Shown here: piece after piece, positions 1-8,327 of the stretch
How the letters are laid out: every line of letters starts with the position of its first letter
Position numbering within the stretch: the stretch's first letter is position 1
DNA from: Desulfobacula sp.
GTDB taxonomy: Bacteria; Desulfobacterota; Desulfobacteria; Desulfobacterales; Desulfobacteraceae
Length of the DNA stretch: 24,077 nucleotides
Reading direction: 5' to 3'
Assembly: GCA_029940235.1 (NCBI GenBank)
Contig: JAOZRI010000004.1
Coordinates: forward strand, 1-24,077
Notes under the pieces: generated by a model
What the model was told of the DNA's origin: nothing
What the model saw: the letters and a program-made list of their open reading frames with translations, nothing else
Databases searched by the model: none
Translations under genes and position numbers: made by a program

Positions 1-75
1 AAAGGCAGGTCTCTTTAGCTGGCAACCATAATATCTAAAAACTAAATATCATTAAATACAGTGGAGCAAACCATA

Positions 76-765
76 ATGAAAACTATTAAAGAAAATCTTG
101 ATAAAATAAAAACACAAATTGATGAAACTGCAACATCCTGTGATCGCCGGCCTGAAGGTGTACAACTTATTGCTGTAAGTAAAAAAAAGAGCGTAAAGAT
201 TATTCAAGAAGCCATAGATGCAGGAGCAAAGCATTTTGGTGAAAACTATATCCAGGAAGCGGTTGAAAAGATAGAGATAATTGCAGATGATACAATAACC
301 TGGCATTTTATAGGTCACCTGCAATCCAATAAAGCAAAATTTGCAGTGAAACATTTTGAATATATTCATACTGTTGATAAATTTAAACTTGCAAAGGAGA
401 TTAACAAGCAGGCAAAAAAAATCAATAAAGTCCAAAAGATTTTACTTCAGATTAATATTGGGGAAGAGCTGACAAAATCTGGAGCCAGGATTGATAATGC
501 AATTGATCTTGTAAAACAGATCCATGGGTTTGAGAACCTCTCACTGCAGGGATTAATGTGCATGCCTCCCTATTTTACAGAGCCTGAAAAAGCAAGAACC
601 TATTTTCAACAGCTTGTTCAGATAAGAGAAAAAATTCTGGAACAAAACTTTGATAATATTACAATGGAGCATCTCTCCATGGGAATGAGCAATGATTTTA
701 AGGTCGCCATTGAAGAGGGATCAACCATGGTGAGAGTCGGCACATCAATATTCGGGAACAGATAA
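76..765 (+). CDS. yggS: YggS/PROSC family pyridoxal 5'-phosphate homeostasis protein
   Basis: Small cytosolic PLP-binding protein that keeps free pyridoxal phosphate and amino-acid balance in check; no catalytic activity is known for the family. The 229-residue product has the usual length. The PLP lysine is expected at K36 in the segment LIAVSKKKS. The family blocks GENYIQEA, WHFIGHLQSNK and the C-terminal GSTMVRVGTSIFG phosphate-binding region are all present. I place the start at the ATG at 76, because GGAG at 63-66 lies 9 bases upstream of it; a GTG at 61 is in frame but would put that site inside the gene. It stands alone on this strand and converges with the motor ATPase gene. The 60 bases before it show no gene or promoter I can support. 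Confidence 0.95.
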   Translation: MKTIKENLDKIKTQIDETATSCDRRPEGVQLIAVSKKKSVKIIQEAIDAGAKHFGENYIQEAVEKIEIIADDTITWHFIGHLQSNKAKFAVKHFEYIHTVDKFKLAKEINKQAKKINKVQKILLQINIGEELTKSGARIDNAIDLVKQIHGFENLSLQGLMCMPPYFTEPEKARTYFQQLVQIREKILEQNFDNITMEHLSMGMSNDFKVAIEEGSTMVRVGTSIFGNR

Positions 766-851
766 GAAAACAACCAAGAGCAATTATAGAACTTGTTGCT
801 TTTGTCCATCCAGCGATTGTAGGGATGTTTGCCTGGAACGGGTTGACTTAA

Positions 852-3056
852 CTATTTCGGCTGTACCTTTTTAATCTGTTTGAGCATGTTAACAAAACGC
901 TTGTCAGTATTATTAAGCCTTGCTGCAAGAACTCCAAACAGATGTTTTGCCACATCAGGGTATTTCTCTATGACTTCAATTAATTTATCCCCTGGAAAGC
1001 GTTTTACAGAAGATCTGCCCTTGGACATGATTGATGCTGATCGGGGTTCTCCTGTAATTGCAGACATCTCTCCAAAATATTCACCGGGCTGGACAATTTC
1101 AGCTATTTTTTTACCTCCCTTGACAACATATAGACCGCCCTGGACAAGTTTAAAAAAATCAATATCACTATTGCCTTCTCTGATAATAACATCTTTATCA
1201 TCATATCGTTCAAGGTCAGGGTTGATAAGATAAGCAGGCAGGGCTTCTTTAGTAATATTGGTCTTTTTTAAAACTTCATCAAGCGATGTCTCCCCTGTTC
1301 TGACTTTTTCAAGACCTGCATCCCTCAGTGTGACCATGCCTTCTGTCATTGCTACTTTTCTGAGCTGATCTTCAGGCACCTCTGCACTTATGGCTTTGCC
1401 CACATCATCGGTAATTTCCATTAACTCATAAAGCCCTACCCTGCCCTTGTAACCTGTTCCATTACAATGCTTGCATCCTTTTGGTCCATAGATTTTTAAA
1501 TCTTTTATCTCCTCCTTGGCAAATCCATGGAATGCAAGATCTTTTTCATTGTGACCTGTAACAATCTGTTTGCATTCTGGACACAACCTTCTTCCAAGCC
1601 GCTGGGACATTACCATGGTAACCGAGGCTGAAAGCATATAGGGTGGGATGCCAAGATCAACAAGCCTGCCTATGGTGGAGGGGCAGTCATTGGTATGAAG
1701 AGTTGCAAAAACAAGGTGACCTGTCATGGCTGCCTTTATGGCAATTTCTGCTGTTTCAAGATCTCTTATTTCACCCACCATTATTATATCAGGGTCCTGG
1801 CGTAAAAATGCTTTTAAGGCTCTGGCAAAGGTCATGCCTGTCTCTTCTTTAACAGGAACCTGATTGATACCCTTAAAATTAAACTCAACAGGATCTTCTG
1901 CTGTTAATATTTTAATATCATCCTTATTGAGGCGGTTAAGCACAGAGTAGAGAGTCGTAGTTTTACCGCTTCCTGTGGGCCCTGTTACAAGTAAAAGTCC
2001 GTAGGGCCTTGAAATACACCGTTTTAAGCTGTTAAAGGTGGAAGCTTCAAATCCGAGTTTGGTTAAATCAACATTTAGGGCACTCTGGTCAAGGATACGC
2101 ATGACAATGCTTTCACCAAAAAGGGTGGGCAGTGTGGAGACTCTGAAATCAATGGATTTTCTCTTTCCAAATCTAAGTTTTATTCTTCCATCCTGGGGCA
2201 CCCGTCTTTCTGCAATATCAAGTTCTGCCAGGATTTTAATTCGTGAAAGAACTGCATTTTTTATGCTTAGGGGAAGATTCATGGCCTTATACATTGAGCC
2301 ATCAAGCCTGTAGCGCACCTGAAATGTTTTTTCAAAGGGTTCAATATGAATATCACTGACACCATCATTGATGGCTTTGGTCAAAATACCATTTACAAGT
2401 TTTATTATGGGTGCATCAGATGCCATAAATTCATCTGGAAGATCATCAATATCTCCTGCACTCACCTCAACTTCTTCTGCAGCTTCTGAAACAAGGGAAC
2501 CAAAGTCATCCACAGAAGTAACAGGCTCATCATCTTCAAAATCATCTTCAAAATGAAGAAAAGTTTTATACTCTTCATCAGATATTTTATAAAAATCGCG
2601 ATATGCCTGGATCACATCATTTTCCGTTGATACTGACACCTGAAGAGTTGTACCAATTTTTTTCTGGAGATCTTCAACAACGCTTGTATCAGTTGGCTCC
2701 ACCATGGTGATTGATAGCTCTTTGCCTTTTAATGCAAGGGGGAAAACCATGGAAGTTTTAGCAAGTTCATAGGGAAGAAGCTTTAATACTTGTGCATCGG
2801 GTTTGATTTGTGCAAATTTTATAACATTATAATTATAAAGACGGCCAAGAACGTTAATTATGGTATCAGGATCAATGAAACCTTTATTTAAAAGAATATT
2901 GCTCAGGCGCTCATTGGTTTTTCTATGCACATTTAAAGCTTCATCTAACTGTAAACTGGTGATCTGGCCTTCTTTGGAAAGAATTTCTCCAATTCTTGTC
3001 TTTCCTGCACCTGATTGATCTTTTATGGTTGCACTCAGGCTGGATGATTTGCTCAT
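852..3056 (-). CDS. PilB/GspE-type secretion/pilus motor ATPase with MshEN-like N-terminus and C-terminal cyclic-nucleotide-binding domain
   Basis: Hexameric motor ATPase of the type II secretion/type IV pilus family, 734 residues; ordinary PilB proteins are roughly 560-580. Residues 21-73 hold two tandem 24-residue blocks with the R-x-G-x2-L-x3-G-x6-L-x3-L spacing of the MshEN (GspE_N) domain; the second block is degenerate. The ATPase core follows: Walker A GPTGSGKT at 359-366, the Asp/Walker B segment DPDIIMVGEIRD at 421-432, HTND near 454, and zinc-binding cysteines C492, C495, C528 and C531. Residues about 618-715 form a cNMP-binding domain whose phosphate-binding cassette FGEMSAITGEPRSAS (661-675) keeps the key arginine R672. 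A clear AAGGA precedes the ATG by 7 bases. It is the last gene of a run with an ABC-F gene and a small membrane protein, and no other pilus or secretion gene is nearby. What it powers is therefore unknown. Confidence 0.92.
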   Translation of the reverse strand: MSKSSSLSATIKDQSGAGKTRIGEILSKEGQITSLQLDEALNVHRKTNERLSNILLNKGFIDPDTIINVLGRLYNYNVIKFAQIKPDAQVLKLLPYELAKTSMVFPLALKGKELSITMVEPTDTSVVEDLQKKIGTTLQVSVSTENDVIQAYRDFYKISDEEYKTFLHFEDDFEDDEPVTSVDDFGSLVSEAAEEVEVSAGDIDDLPDEFMASDAPIIKLVNGILTKAINDGVSDIHIEPFEKTFQVRYRLDGSMYKAMNLPLSIKNAVLSRIKILAELDIAERRVPQDGRIKLRFGKRKSIDFRVSTLPTLFGESIVMRILDQSALNVDLTKLGFEASTFNSLKRCISRPYGLLLVTGPTGSGKTTTLYSVLNRLNKDDIKILTAEDPVEFNFKGINQVPVKEETGMTFARALKAFLRQDPDIIMVGEIRDLETAEIAIKAAMTGHLVFATLHTNDCPSTIGRLVDLGIPPYMLSASVTMVMSQRLGRRLCPECKQIVTGHNEKDLAFHGFAKEEIKDLKIYGPKGCKHCNGTGYKGRVGLYELMEITDDVGKAISAEVPEDQLRKVAMTEGMVTLRDAGLEKVRTGETSLDEVLKKTNITKEALPAYLINPDLERYDDKDVIIREGNSDIDFFKLVQGGLYVVKGGKKIAEIVQPGEYFGEMSAITGEPRSASIMSKGRSSVKRFPGDKLIEVIEKYPDVAKHLFGVLAARLNNTDKRFVNMLKQIKKVQPK

Positions 3057-3088
3057 ACAATAATCCTTGAGTTTTAAAAAAACAGCGG

Positions 3089-3298
3089 TTATTTATAATT
3101 CTTATAAATTCTAATACTTCCTGCCATAATCAACATAGCTCCAAGAATATAAAAGCATGCCTTAACAACTACAAGCTTGTGCGCTAAAAATTCTATGGTT
3201 TCAATTTTCGGCATTACCTGGGGTATTCTGTAAAAGACAGCAATGCCCACCAGGGTTATAACAATTCCATAATAAAAGTTAATTTTTTTTTTGTCCAT
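3089..3298 (-). CDS. Small two-helix membrane protein of unknown function
   Basis: A 69-residue hypothetical protein. Residues about 8-30 (YYGIVITLVGIAVFYRIPQV) and 45-63 (KACFYILGAMLIMAGSIRIY) are two hydrophobic segments, each followed by basic residues, so a hairpin in the inner membrane is likely. The gene starts with MDKKKIN, and AAGGAAG lies about 10 bases upstream. It sits 57 bases after the ABC-F gene and 32 bases before the motor ATPase gene, both on the same strand, so cotranscription is likely. I do not recognise the family. Its place just before an orphan PilB-like ATPase makes a membrane partner role possible, but this is only positional. Confidence 0.7.
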   Translation of the reverse strand: MDKKKINFYYGIVITLVGIAVFYRIPQVMPKIETIEFLAHKLVVVKACFYILGAMLIMAGSIRIYKNYK

Positions 3299-3355
3299 TT
3301 AAATTATCTTCCTTATATAAAAAAATATTATAAATACAATCAGTTCGCTTAATTT

Positions 3356-5191
3356 CTATGCAAATTCCTTTAGTCTGATATCATAGTCATGCTCTATTTT
3401 TTCAAACTTTTCCATATAAATTTCAAGCTCATCAAACAGTGATTCATTACCACCCTCAAGATTTGAAAGTTTTTTTGAAAGCTCTTGTATTTTTGCACCA
3501 TCCTGATCCATAGATGCCTTTAATAATTTTTCATTGATATTATTTATCAATTTTTCATTTTTCTCAATACTGTTTTCAAGCCTGTCAATTTTTAGTTTTA
3601 AAGGATTAAGCGCCTTTGATTTTTGATTAATAATTTCTGATTTTTTTTGACGGATCGCTTTTTTTGACAGGCCTGTTGTTTTATTTTTTTTCTCTGCAAT
3701 TTTTTCTTCATCTTCCCAACCCTGCTTTTCAAGAAATTCCTGATAACTGCCTTCAAAGACTTCCATACCTGAATTTTTAAAAACCACCAGCCTGTTAGCA
3801 AGGGAGTGAAGAAACATCTCGTTATGGGTCACCATTACAACGGCTCCTTCAAAATCATCAAGGGCACACACAAGGGAATCACATGATTCCATGTCAAGAT
3901 GATTGCTCGGTTCATCAAGCAACAGTAAATTAACAGGAGTCATGAGCAATTTGCCAAGCATAACCCTTGATTTTTCTCCTCCGGACAGCATGGATATTTT
4001 TTTCAAGGCTGCATCTTTTTCAAACATCATGGCTCCGCATATACTCCTTACACTCTGTCTGTCAGAATCAGGCCAGGAGAACAAAAGTTCATCTTCAATG
4101 GTGAGATTATCATTTAAGGACTGAACATTTGTCTGTTCAAAATAACCCTGCTTTACCCCTGGATTTACTTTTATACTGCCTGTAGCAGCATGCAGGTTGG
4201 CGCTTAAAAGCTTTAAAAGTGTAGTTTTGCCTTTACCATTTTTACCAATAACACCAATGCGGTCTTCAGGATATACAGATAGAGAAAAATCTTTTATCAA
4301 AGAGTTATCCTTATCCCAACCAAAGGAGATATCTTCAATAGTCAATACCTGCTTTCCTGCAAAAGCAAGGCTGTTAAAAGAGAATTCAAGGTTTTTAAGT
4401 TTTTGAAGCTTATCTTTTGTCCTGGATTTGGCCAGAGTTTTTATCCTGGACTGCACCATGCTTGCAAGACGAGCCTTTGCACGAAATTTTGAAATAAAAA
4501 CTTCTATCTCCTTTGTTCTTTTTTCCTGATTAAGTCTTGTTTTCTCCCACACCTGTTCATCCTGGGCAATTTGCATATAGTATTTAGATGTATCGCCTTT
4601 GATTTTTTTAATTTTCTGCCTGTGTATACCTGCAATATGTGTTACAACACGATCCATGAAGCTTCTATCATGGGTAACCAGCAAAACTTCCCTTGGCCAT
4701 GAGACAAGAAATTTTGAAATCCATCTGATGGAAGTAATATCAAGATAATTTGTGGGCTCATCCAGAATCAGAAGATCAGGGTCGGAAACAAGTATTTTAG
4801 CAAGATTCAATCTTACCTGAAAACCTCCTGAAAACATCTCAGGTGATTTTTCCATATCATCCTGGGAAAAACCAAGCCCGGCAAGAATTTTTTCAGCTTT
4901 CCAATAGTGATCTTTTTCATGTTCCAGAAGTCCGAGCATGGCCTCATCAATAATTTTTGATCTGGAAAACTCTATCTTCTGTGATAAAAAACCTATTCTA
5001 TAATCTGTTGGTATTAAAATACTTCCTTCATCGGGGTGGTCTTTGCCTGATATCATGTTTAAAAGTGTTGTTTTGCCATGGCCGTTTCTGCCGACAAGCC
5101 CCACTCTTTCACCAGGGTTAATCTGGAACCCAGTACTATCCAGCAGAGTTTGATTACTAAATTGTTTTGATACAGCTTCAATATTTAACAT
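3356..5191 (-). CDS. ABC-F family ATP-binding protein (ribosome-associated type)
   Basis: Cytosolic protein with two ABC ATPase domains and no membrane segments, the layout of ABC-F proteins that act on the ribosomal E site. The 611 residues contain Walker A GRNGHGKT (34-41), signature FSGGFQVR (120-127) and Walker B LLILDEPTNYLD (140-151) in domain 1. Domain 2 has Walker A GKNGKGKT (316-323), signature LSGGEKSR (402-409) and Walker B LLLLDEPSNHLD (422-433). A basic, Lys/Arg-rich interdomain linker (about 205-268) matches the P-site tRNA interaction motif region. A charged coiled coil (about 505-605) closes the protein, as in Uup-like members. Which ABC-F subgroup it belongs to cannot be settled by eye; antibiotic resistance is not implied. 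It is the first gene of the leftward run and diverges from the OsmC gene. Confidence 0.93.
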   Translation of the reverse strand: MLNIEAVSKQFSNQTLLDSTGFQINPGERVGLVGRNGHGKTTLLNMISGKDHPDEGSILIPTDYRIGFLSQKIEFSRSKIIDEAMLGLLEHEKDHYWKAEKILAGLGFSQDDMEKSPEMFSGGFQVRLNLAKILVSDPDLLILDEPTNYLDITSIRWISKFLVSWPREVLLVTHDRSFMDRVVTHIAGIHRQKIKKIKGDTSKYYMQIAQDEQVWEKTRLNQEKRTKEIEVFISKFRAKARLASMVQSRIKTLAKSRTKDKLQKLKNLEFSFNSLAFAGKQVLTIEDISFGWDKDNSLIKDFSLSVYPEDRIGVIGKNGKGKTTLLKLLSANLHAATGSIKVNPGVKQGYFEQTNVQSLNDNLTIEDELLFSWPDSDRQSVRSICGAMMFEKDAALKKISMLSGGEKSRVMLGKLLMTPVNLLLLDEPSNHLDMESCDSLVCALDDFEGAVVMVTHNEMFLHSLANRLVVFKNSGMEVFEGSYQEFLEKQGWEDEEKIAEKKNKTTGLSKKAIRQKKSEIINQKSKALNPLKLKIDRLENSIEKNEKLINNINEKLLKASMDQDGAKIQELSKKLSNLEGGNESLFDELEIYMEKFEKIEHDYDIRLKEFA

Positions 5192-5225
5192 TTATACCAC
5201 TATTTTTTATTTACTTTTATCTTTA

Positions 5226-5252
5226 CTTATAGCACATACACATTTAATTCAA
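5226..5252 (-). promoter_or_regulatory. Candidate sigma70-type promoter for the ABC-F/motor ATPase run
   Basis: On the minus strand TATAAG (complement of 5226-5231) matches the -10 box in five of six positions. TTTGAA or TTGAAT lies 16 or 15 bases upstream (5247-5253), slightly short of the usual spacing. It is placed correctly in the divergent gap before the ABC-F start. The -35 is weak, so this is only a candidate. Confidence 0.35.
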
Positions 5253-5317
5253 AATAGTGCTTTTTTATTTAAATTGTGATATTAAAACTAAAAAATTTTA
5301 CACAATATGGAGAAACC

Positions 5318-5722
5318 ATGGGCGGATTTAAAGTTACATTTCCAGGCAATAAAAAAATAGATGTTGAATTTGATAAATTTGAAATTAAAACTGATCAGGC
5401 AAAGGAGAGCGGTGGAGATGAAACAGCACCGGAACCATTTGATATTTTTATAAGTTCCATTGGTGCCTGTGCCGGGATCTATGCTAAATCATTTTGTGAT
5501 ATTAGAAAGATTTCCACAGACAGTATGTATATTTTTGTTGATGTTGCTCTCATAGATGGGCAAAAACTTATGGAGAAGGTAAATCTCACCCTTTATGTTA
5601 ACCAGCAGTTTCCTGAAAAATATATCAAAGCTGTAATCAAAGCCATGAATTCCTGTGCAGTAAAAAATCAGCTTCATCCAGATATTAAAACCAATACTGC
5701 TGTGGTTTATCTTGACAGGTAG
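5318..5722 (+). CDS. OsmC/Ohr-like family protein
   Basis: A 134-residue member of the OsmC-like superfamily, whose characterised members reduce organic hydroperoxides through a pair of cysteines. Two cysteines sit where the family places them: C51 in SSIGACAGIY and C113 in MNSCAVKNQL. The APEPFDIFISSIGAC block resembles the family's helix start preceding the peroxidatic cysteine. I choose the ATG at 5318 because GGAG at 5309-5312 is 5 bases away; a GTG 42 bases upstream is in frame but has no such site. The gene stands 127 bases before the oxidoreductase genes on the same strand. Catalytic activity is inferred from the cysteine pair only; several OsmC-like proteins have no defined substrate. 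Confidence 0.85.
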   Translation: MGGFKVTFPGNKKIDVEFDKFEIKTDQAKESGGDETAPEPFDIFISSIGACAGIYAKSFCDIRKISTDSMYIFVDVALIDGQKLMEKVNLTLYVNQQFPEKYIKAVIKAMNSCAVKNQLHPDIKTNTAVVYLDR

Positions 5723-5771
5723 TTACAAAACGCCAATTTCACCAATTTTGATGTTGAAAAAATTATCTGTT

Positions 5772-5801
5772 CTGTCACAACCTGTTAATGAGTAATATAA
5801 T
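5772..5801 (+). promoter_or_regulatory. Candidate sigma70-type promoter of the 2-oxoacid oxidoreductase genes
   Basis: A perfect TATAAT at 5796-5801 is preceded, at 18 bases, by CTGTCA (5772-5777), which matches the -35 consensus in four of six positions. Transcription would begin near 5808, leaving a leader of about 40 bases before the ATG at 5850. A second TATAAT at 5825-5830 has no matching -35. Confidence 0.5.
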
Positions 5802-5849
5802 GTTTTTTAAATTTCATATAACAATATAATATTTTTTGGAGATACAATA

Positions 5850-6965
5850 ATGGCTTTATCATTTATGGAAGGTAATGAGGCCCTGGCACGAGGTGCAATT
5901 GCTGCCGGGTGTAATTTCTTTGCAGGTTATCCCATAACCCCTGCAACAACAATTTTTAATAATATGCTTCAAATGCTGCCCCCAAAAGGAGGTATCTGCA
6001 TCCAGGGAGAAGATGAAATTGCCTCCATGGGATATTGTATTGGTGCTTCCATGGCAGGAAAAAAGGCTCTCACTGCAACTTCCGGTCCTGGAATCAGCCT
6101 TTACAGTGAACAGGTTTCCTTTGCAATCGGAAGTGAAATTCCTCTTGTAATTGCAGATGTTCAAAGACTTGGGCCTTCAACCGGCTCTGCAACAAGGGGT
6201 GCTGACAGTGATATTCAATTTCTGCGCTGGGGAAGTACAAGCGGGGTTCCAGTGATCGTGCTTGCGCCAACAAATGCCCTTGACTGCTATGAGCTTGCTT
6301 TTTATGCTTTTAATTATGCAGAGGAATTTCGATGCCCTGTATTCATAGCTTCCAACAAGGAAATAGGTATGAACAAAGAAAGTTTTAATATGGATTCCAT
6401 CACTCTGCCTTCAATCGTTGAACGTAGGCAATATACCGGGAATAACTATCTTCCCTTTAAAGCCAAAAATGATAAAGCGCCCCCATTTCTTCCAATTGGT
6501 GGAAAAACCATAGTAAGGCAGACTTCATCAACCCATGGGCCTGACGGATATATTACAATTGATTCGGACACCATTGCCAAAAATCAGGCAAGGCTGAGAA
6601 ATAAAATTCATTCTGCCTGCAATAGAATTACTCTTTTTAAAGATAATATCAAAGAAAACTCTGATACCCTGGTAATCAGCTATGGTGTGACTTCCCGCGC
6701 TGTTGAAGATGCAATCAAGATACTTGAATATAAAGGACAATCTGTTTCAAGCTTGACTTTAAAGACTCTCTGGCCTGTACCGGAAAACCTTTTAAAAGAG
6801 AAAGCCAAAACTTTTAAACAGATTATCGTCATTGAAATGAATCTTGGACAATATGTCAATGAGATTCAAAGAGTATTAAAAGATAAAAAAATAAAATTTT
6901 ATGGCCAGATGAATGGTGCTTTGATTTCACCTGAAAAAATAGTGGAGGTGATTGAAAATGAATAG
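5850..6965 (+). CDS. korA: 2-oxoacid:ferredoxin oxidoreductase, alpha subunit (KorA-like)
   Basis: Alpha subunit of a thiamine-diphosphate enzyme that oxidatively decarboxylates a 2-oxoacid to the acyl-CoA and passes electrons to ferredoxin, or runs in reverse in reductive carbon fixation. The 371 residues open with the family's EGNEALARGAIAAGC, and GYPITPAT is at 26-33. QGEDEIASMG, TSGPGISL and GPSTGSATRGADSD follow, all typical of the pyrimidine-binding alpha subunit of KorA/VorB-type enzymes. The C-terminal half has the domain II pattern (LVISYGVTSRAVEDA, then VIEMNLGQ). The start ATG follows GGAG by 8 bases. It overlaps the next gene by 8 bases, so the two are translationally coupled. The substrate (2-oxoglutarate, branched-chain or another 2-oxoacid) cannot be read from sequence by eye. 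Confidence 0.9.
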   Translation: MALSFMEGNEALARGAIAAGCNFFAGYPITPATTIFNNMLQMLPPKGGICIQGEDEIASMGYCIGASMAGKKALTATSGPGISLYSEQVSFAIGSEIPLVIADVQRLGPSTGSATRGADSDIQFLRWGSTSGVPVIVLAPTNALDCYELAFYAFNYAEEFRCPVFIASNKEIGMNKESFNMDSITLPSIVERRQYTGNNYLPFKAKNDKAPPFLPIGGKTIVRQTSSTHGPDGYITIDSDTIAKNQARLRNKIHSACNRITLFKDNIKENSDTLVISYGVTSRAVEDAIKILEYKGQSVSSLTLKTLWPVPENLLKEKAKTFKQIIVIEMNLGQYVNEIQRVLKDKKIKFYGQMNGALISPEKIVEVIENE

Positions 6966-8274
6966 TTCTATAGACAACTGTTTAAATACCTATTTAAATA
7001 AAAGCAGACCCCTTGTTTACTGCCCTGGATGCACCCATGAAAATATAACAAAAGCCCTTGATAAAACCTTTGCAAAATTAAATTTTGAAGCTGATAAAAC
7101 TGTTATTGTTACTGATATAGGGTGTTCAGGTCTTTTTGATACTTTTTTTAATGTCCATGCCCTCCATGGCATTCATGGACGGGCTTTAACCTATGCTTCC
7201 GGCCTTAAACTTGCCAACCCTGAGCTTAATGTGATTGTGACAATGGGTGATGGCGGGCTTGGTATTGGAGGAGCCCACGTACTTGCCTCCTGTCGCAGGA
7301 ATATTGATATGACCCTGATTATTCTAAATAATTTTAATTTTGGCATGACAGGAGGTCAATACTCCACCACCACACCCACCAATGCAATCGTTGGTTCTGA
7401 ATTTTTAAACCAGGCTGAAATCCCTCTTGATATATGTGCCATTGCCAAAAGTGCGGGAGCCTCTTATATCACAAGGTGTTCAGGCCTTGACAGCGACCTT
7501 GATCAGAAGATTGCCAAGGCAATTGAGCATAAAGGTTTTTCCATGGTTGAAACCCTTGGAATGTGCACTGGACGTTATACAAAGAGAAATAAACTTACCC
7601 CAAAGGCTATTAAACAAATTATTGAGGATCTCCCACAATATTCTGGTAACATAGAAGAAAACCAGCGCCCTGAATATGGCAAACTCTATAGAGATCTTGC
7701 CAGGAAAAAAACAAATTTTCCTGAACCTGTTACCCTGGAAAAACAGTTTGATATTAAAAATTATCAGCGTCAGGAAGTGGTAATACTTGGCAGTGCAGGC
7801 ATGCGCATTGTAACTGCTGGAGATATTGTCTGTTATGCAGGCCTGAATGCCGGCATGAATGTTTCTATAAAAAATGATTATAATATCACTGTTTTAAGAG
7901 GACAGTCAGTAAGCGAGATACTGATAGATCCAGACAAAATAGGTTATACCGGTATTGAATCTCCAACCATTGTACTTGCTTTAAGCAAAGAGGGAGTACA
8001 AAGAAGGCAGTATATATTTGCAGATTTAAAACCAGATACATTTGTTTTAAAAGAAAAAAGTGTTGCAATCCCTGATACCAAAGCAAGTGTTATTGAGATT
8101 GATTTTAAAAAATTAAAAATTAAAAAGCAGGACTGGGCACTTGCATCCCTTGGGGTATTGGCAAAAAATGAAAAAGCTCTTAATAAACAGATGCTTGAAT
8201 CTGCTTTAAAGGCTCGTTTTAATGAAAAAGTTTATGACATTGCCATGGAGACTATTAATAAAACTATTCAATAA
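6958..8274 (+). CDS. 2-oxoacid:ferredoxin oxidoreductase, fused beta-gamma subunit (KorB-KorC fusion)
   Basis: A 438-residue protein joining the thiamine-diphosphate/iron-sulfur beta subunit (about 1-250) to the gamma subunit (about 270-438). In the beta part CPGC gives C22 and C25, followed by C56 (DIGCSG) and C203 (GMCTGR); these fit the four ligands of the beta-subunit [4Fe-4S] cluster. The thiamine-diphosphate/Mg motif is GDGGLGIGG from 98, with NNFNFGMTGGQ from 124. The gamma part begins EVVILGSAGMRIVTAG and resembles KorC/VorC-type chains, which normally are separate proteins. The ATG at 6958 is chosen because GGAGG at 6944-6948 is 9 bases upstream. There is no separate ferredoxin-like delta subunit next to these genes. 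The reading frame is continuous across the junction. Confidence 0.88.
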   Translation: MNSSIDNCLNTYLNKSRPLVYCPGCTHENITKALDKTFAKLNFEADKTVIVTDIGCSGLFDTFFNVHALHGIHGRALTYASGLKLANPELNVIVTMGDGGLGIGGAHVLASCRRNIDMTLIILNNFNFGMTGGQYSTTTPTNAIVGSEFLNQAEIPLDICAIAKSAGASYITRCSGLDSDLDQKIAKAIEHKGFSMVETLGMCTGRYTKRNKLTPKAIKQIIEDLPQYSGNIEENQRPEYGKLYRDLARKKTNFPEPVTLEKQFDIKNYQRQEVVILGSAGMRIVTAGDIVCYAGLNAGMNVSIKNDYNITVLRGQSVSEILIDPDKIGYTGIESPTIVLALSKEGVQRRQYIFADLKPDTFVLKEKSVAIPDTKASVIEIDFKKLKIKKQDWALASLGVLAKNEKALNKQMLESALKARFNEKVYDIAMETINKTIQ

Positions 8275-8277
8275 ACA

Positions 8278-8320
8278 AGTGATGAGTTGTCAGGAGCACC
8301 TCATAACTCATCACTCTTTT
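8278..8320 (+). terminator. Rho-independent terminator after the oxidoreductase genes, possibly bidirectional
   Basis: An 11-bp perfect stem (8278-8288 with 8305-8315) extends through a G-U pair, an A-U pair, one C-C mismatch and three more pairs to the tetraloop AGCA. CTCTTTT follows on the plus strand. It starts only 3 bases after the fused gene's stop. The minus strand downstream is also moderately T-rich, so it may also end the facing DsrE-like gene. Confidence 0.85.
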
Positions 8321-8327
8321 GACAATT

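Noticed and set aside
1..75. Possible end of an upstream gene or RNA at the left edge
   Set aside because: All three plus-strand frames stop within 50 bases, and the fragment is too short to tell a gene end or riboswitch from chance.
714..851. Open frame running past the yggS stop (reads about 45 codons, ending MFAWNGLT) and a second Cys-containing frame to 874
   Set aside because: Neither frame has a start codon with a ribosome site. They are the short convergent gap between yggS and the motor ATPase gene, and the second runs into the end of that gene.
880..1233. 117-codon frame on the plus strand
   Set aside because: It lies entirely antisense to the cNMP domain of the motor ATPase, whose protein is clearly real; the translation has no recognisable family features.
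5859..6164. 101-codon antisense frame inside korA
   Set aside because: Shadow of the strongly conserved korA frame, with a Cys/Ser-rich nonsense-like translation.
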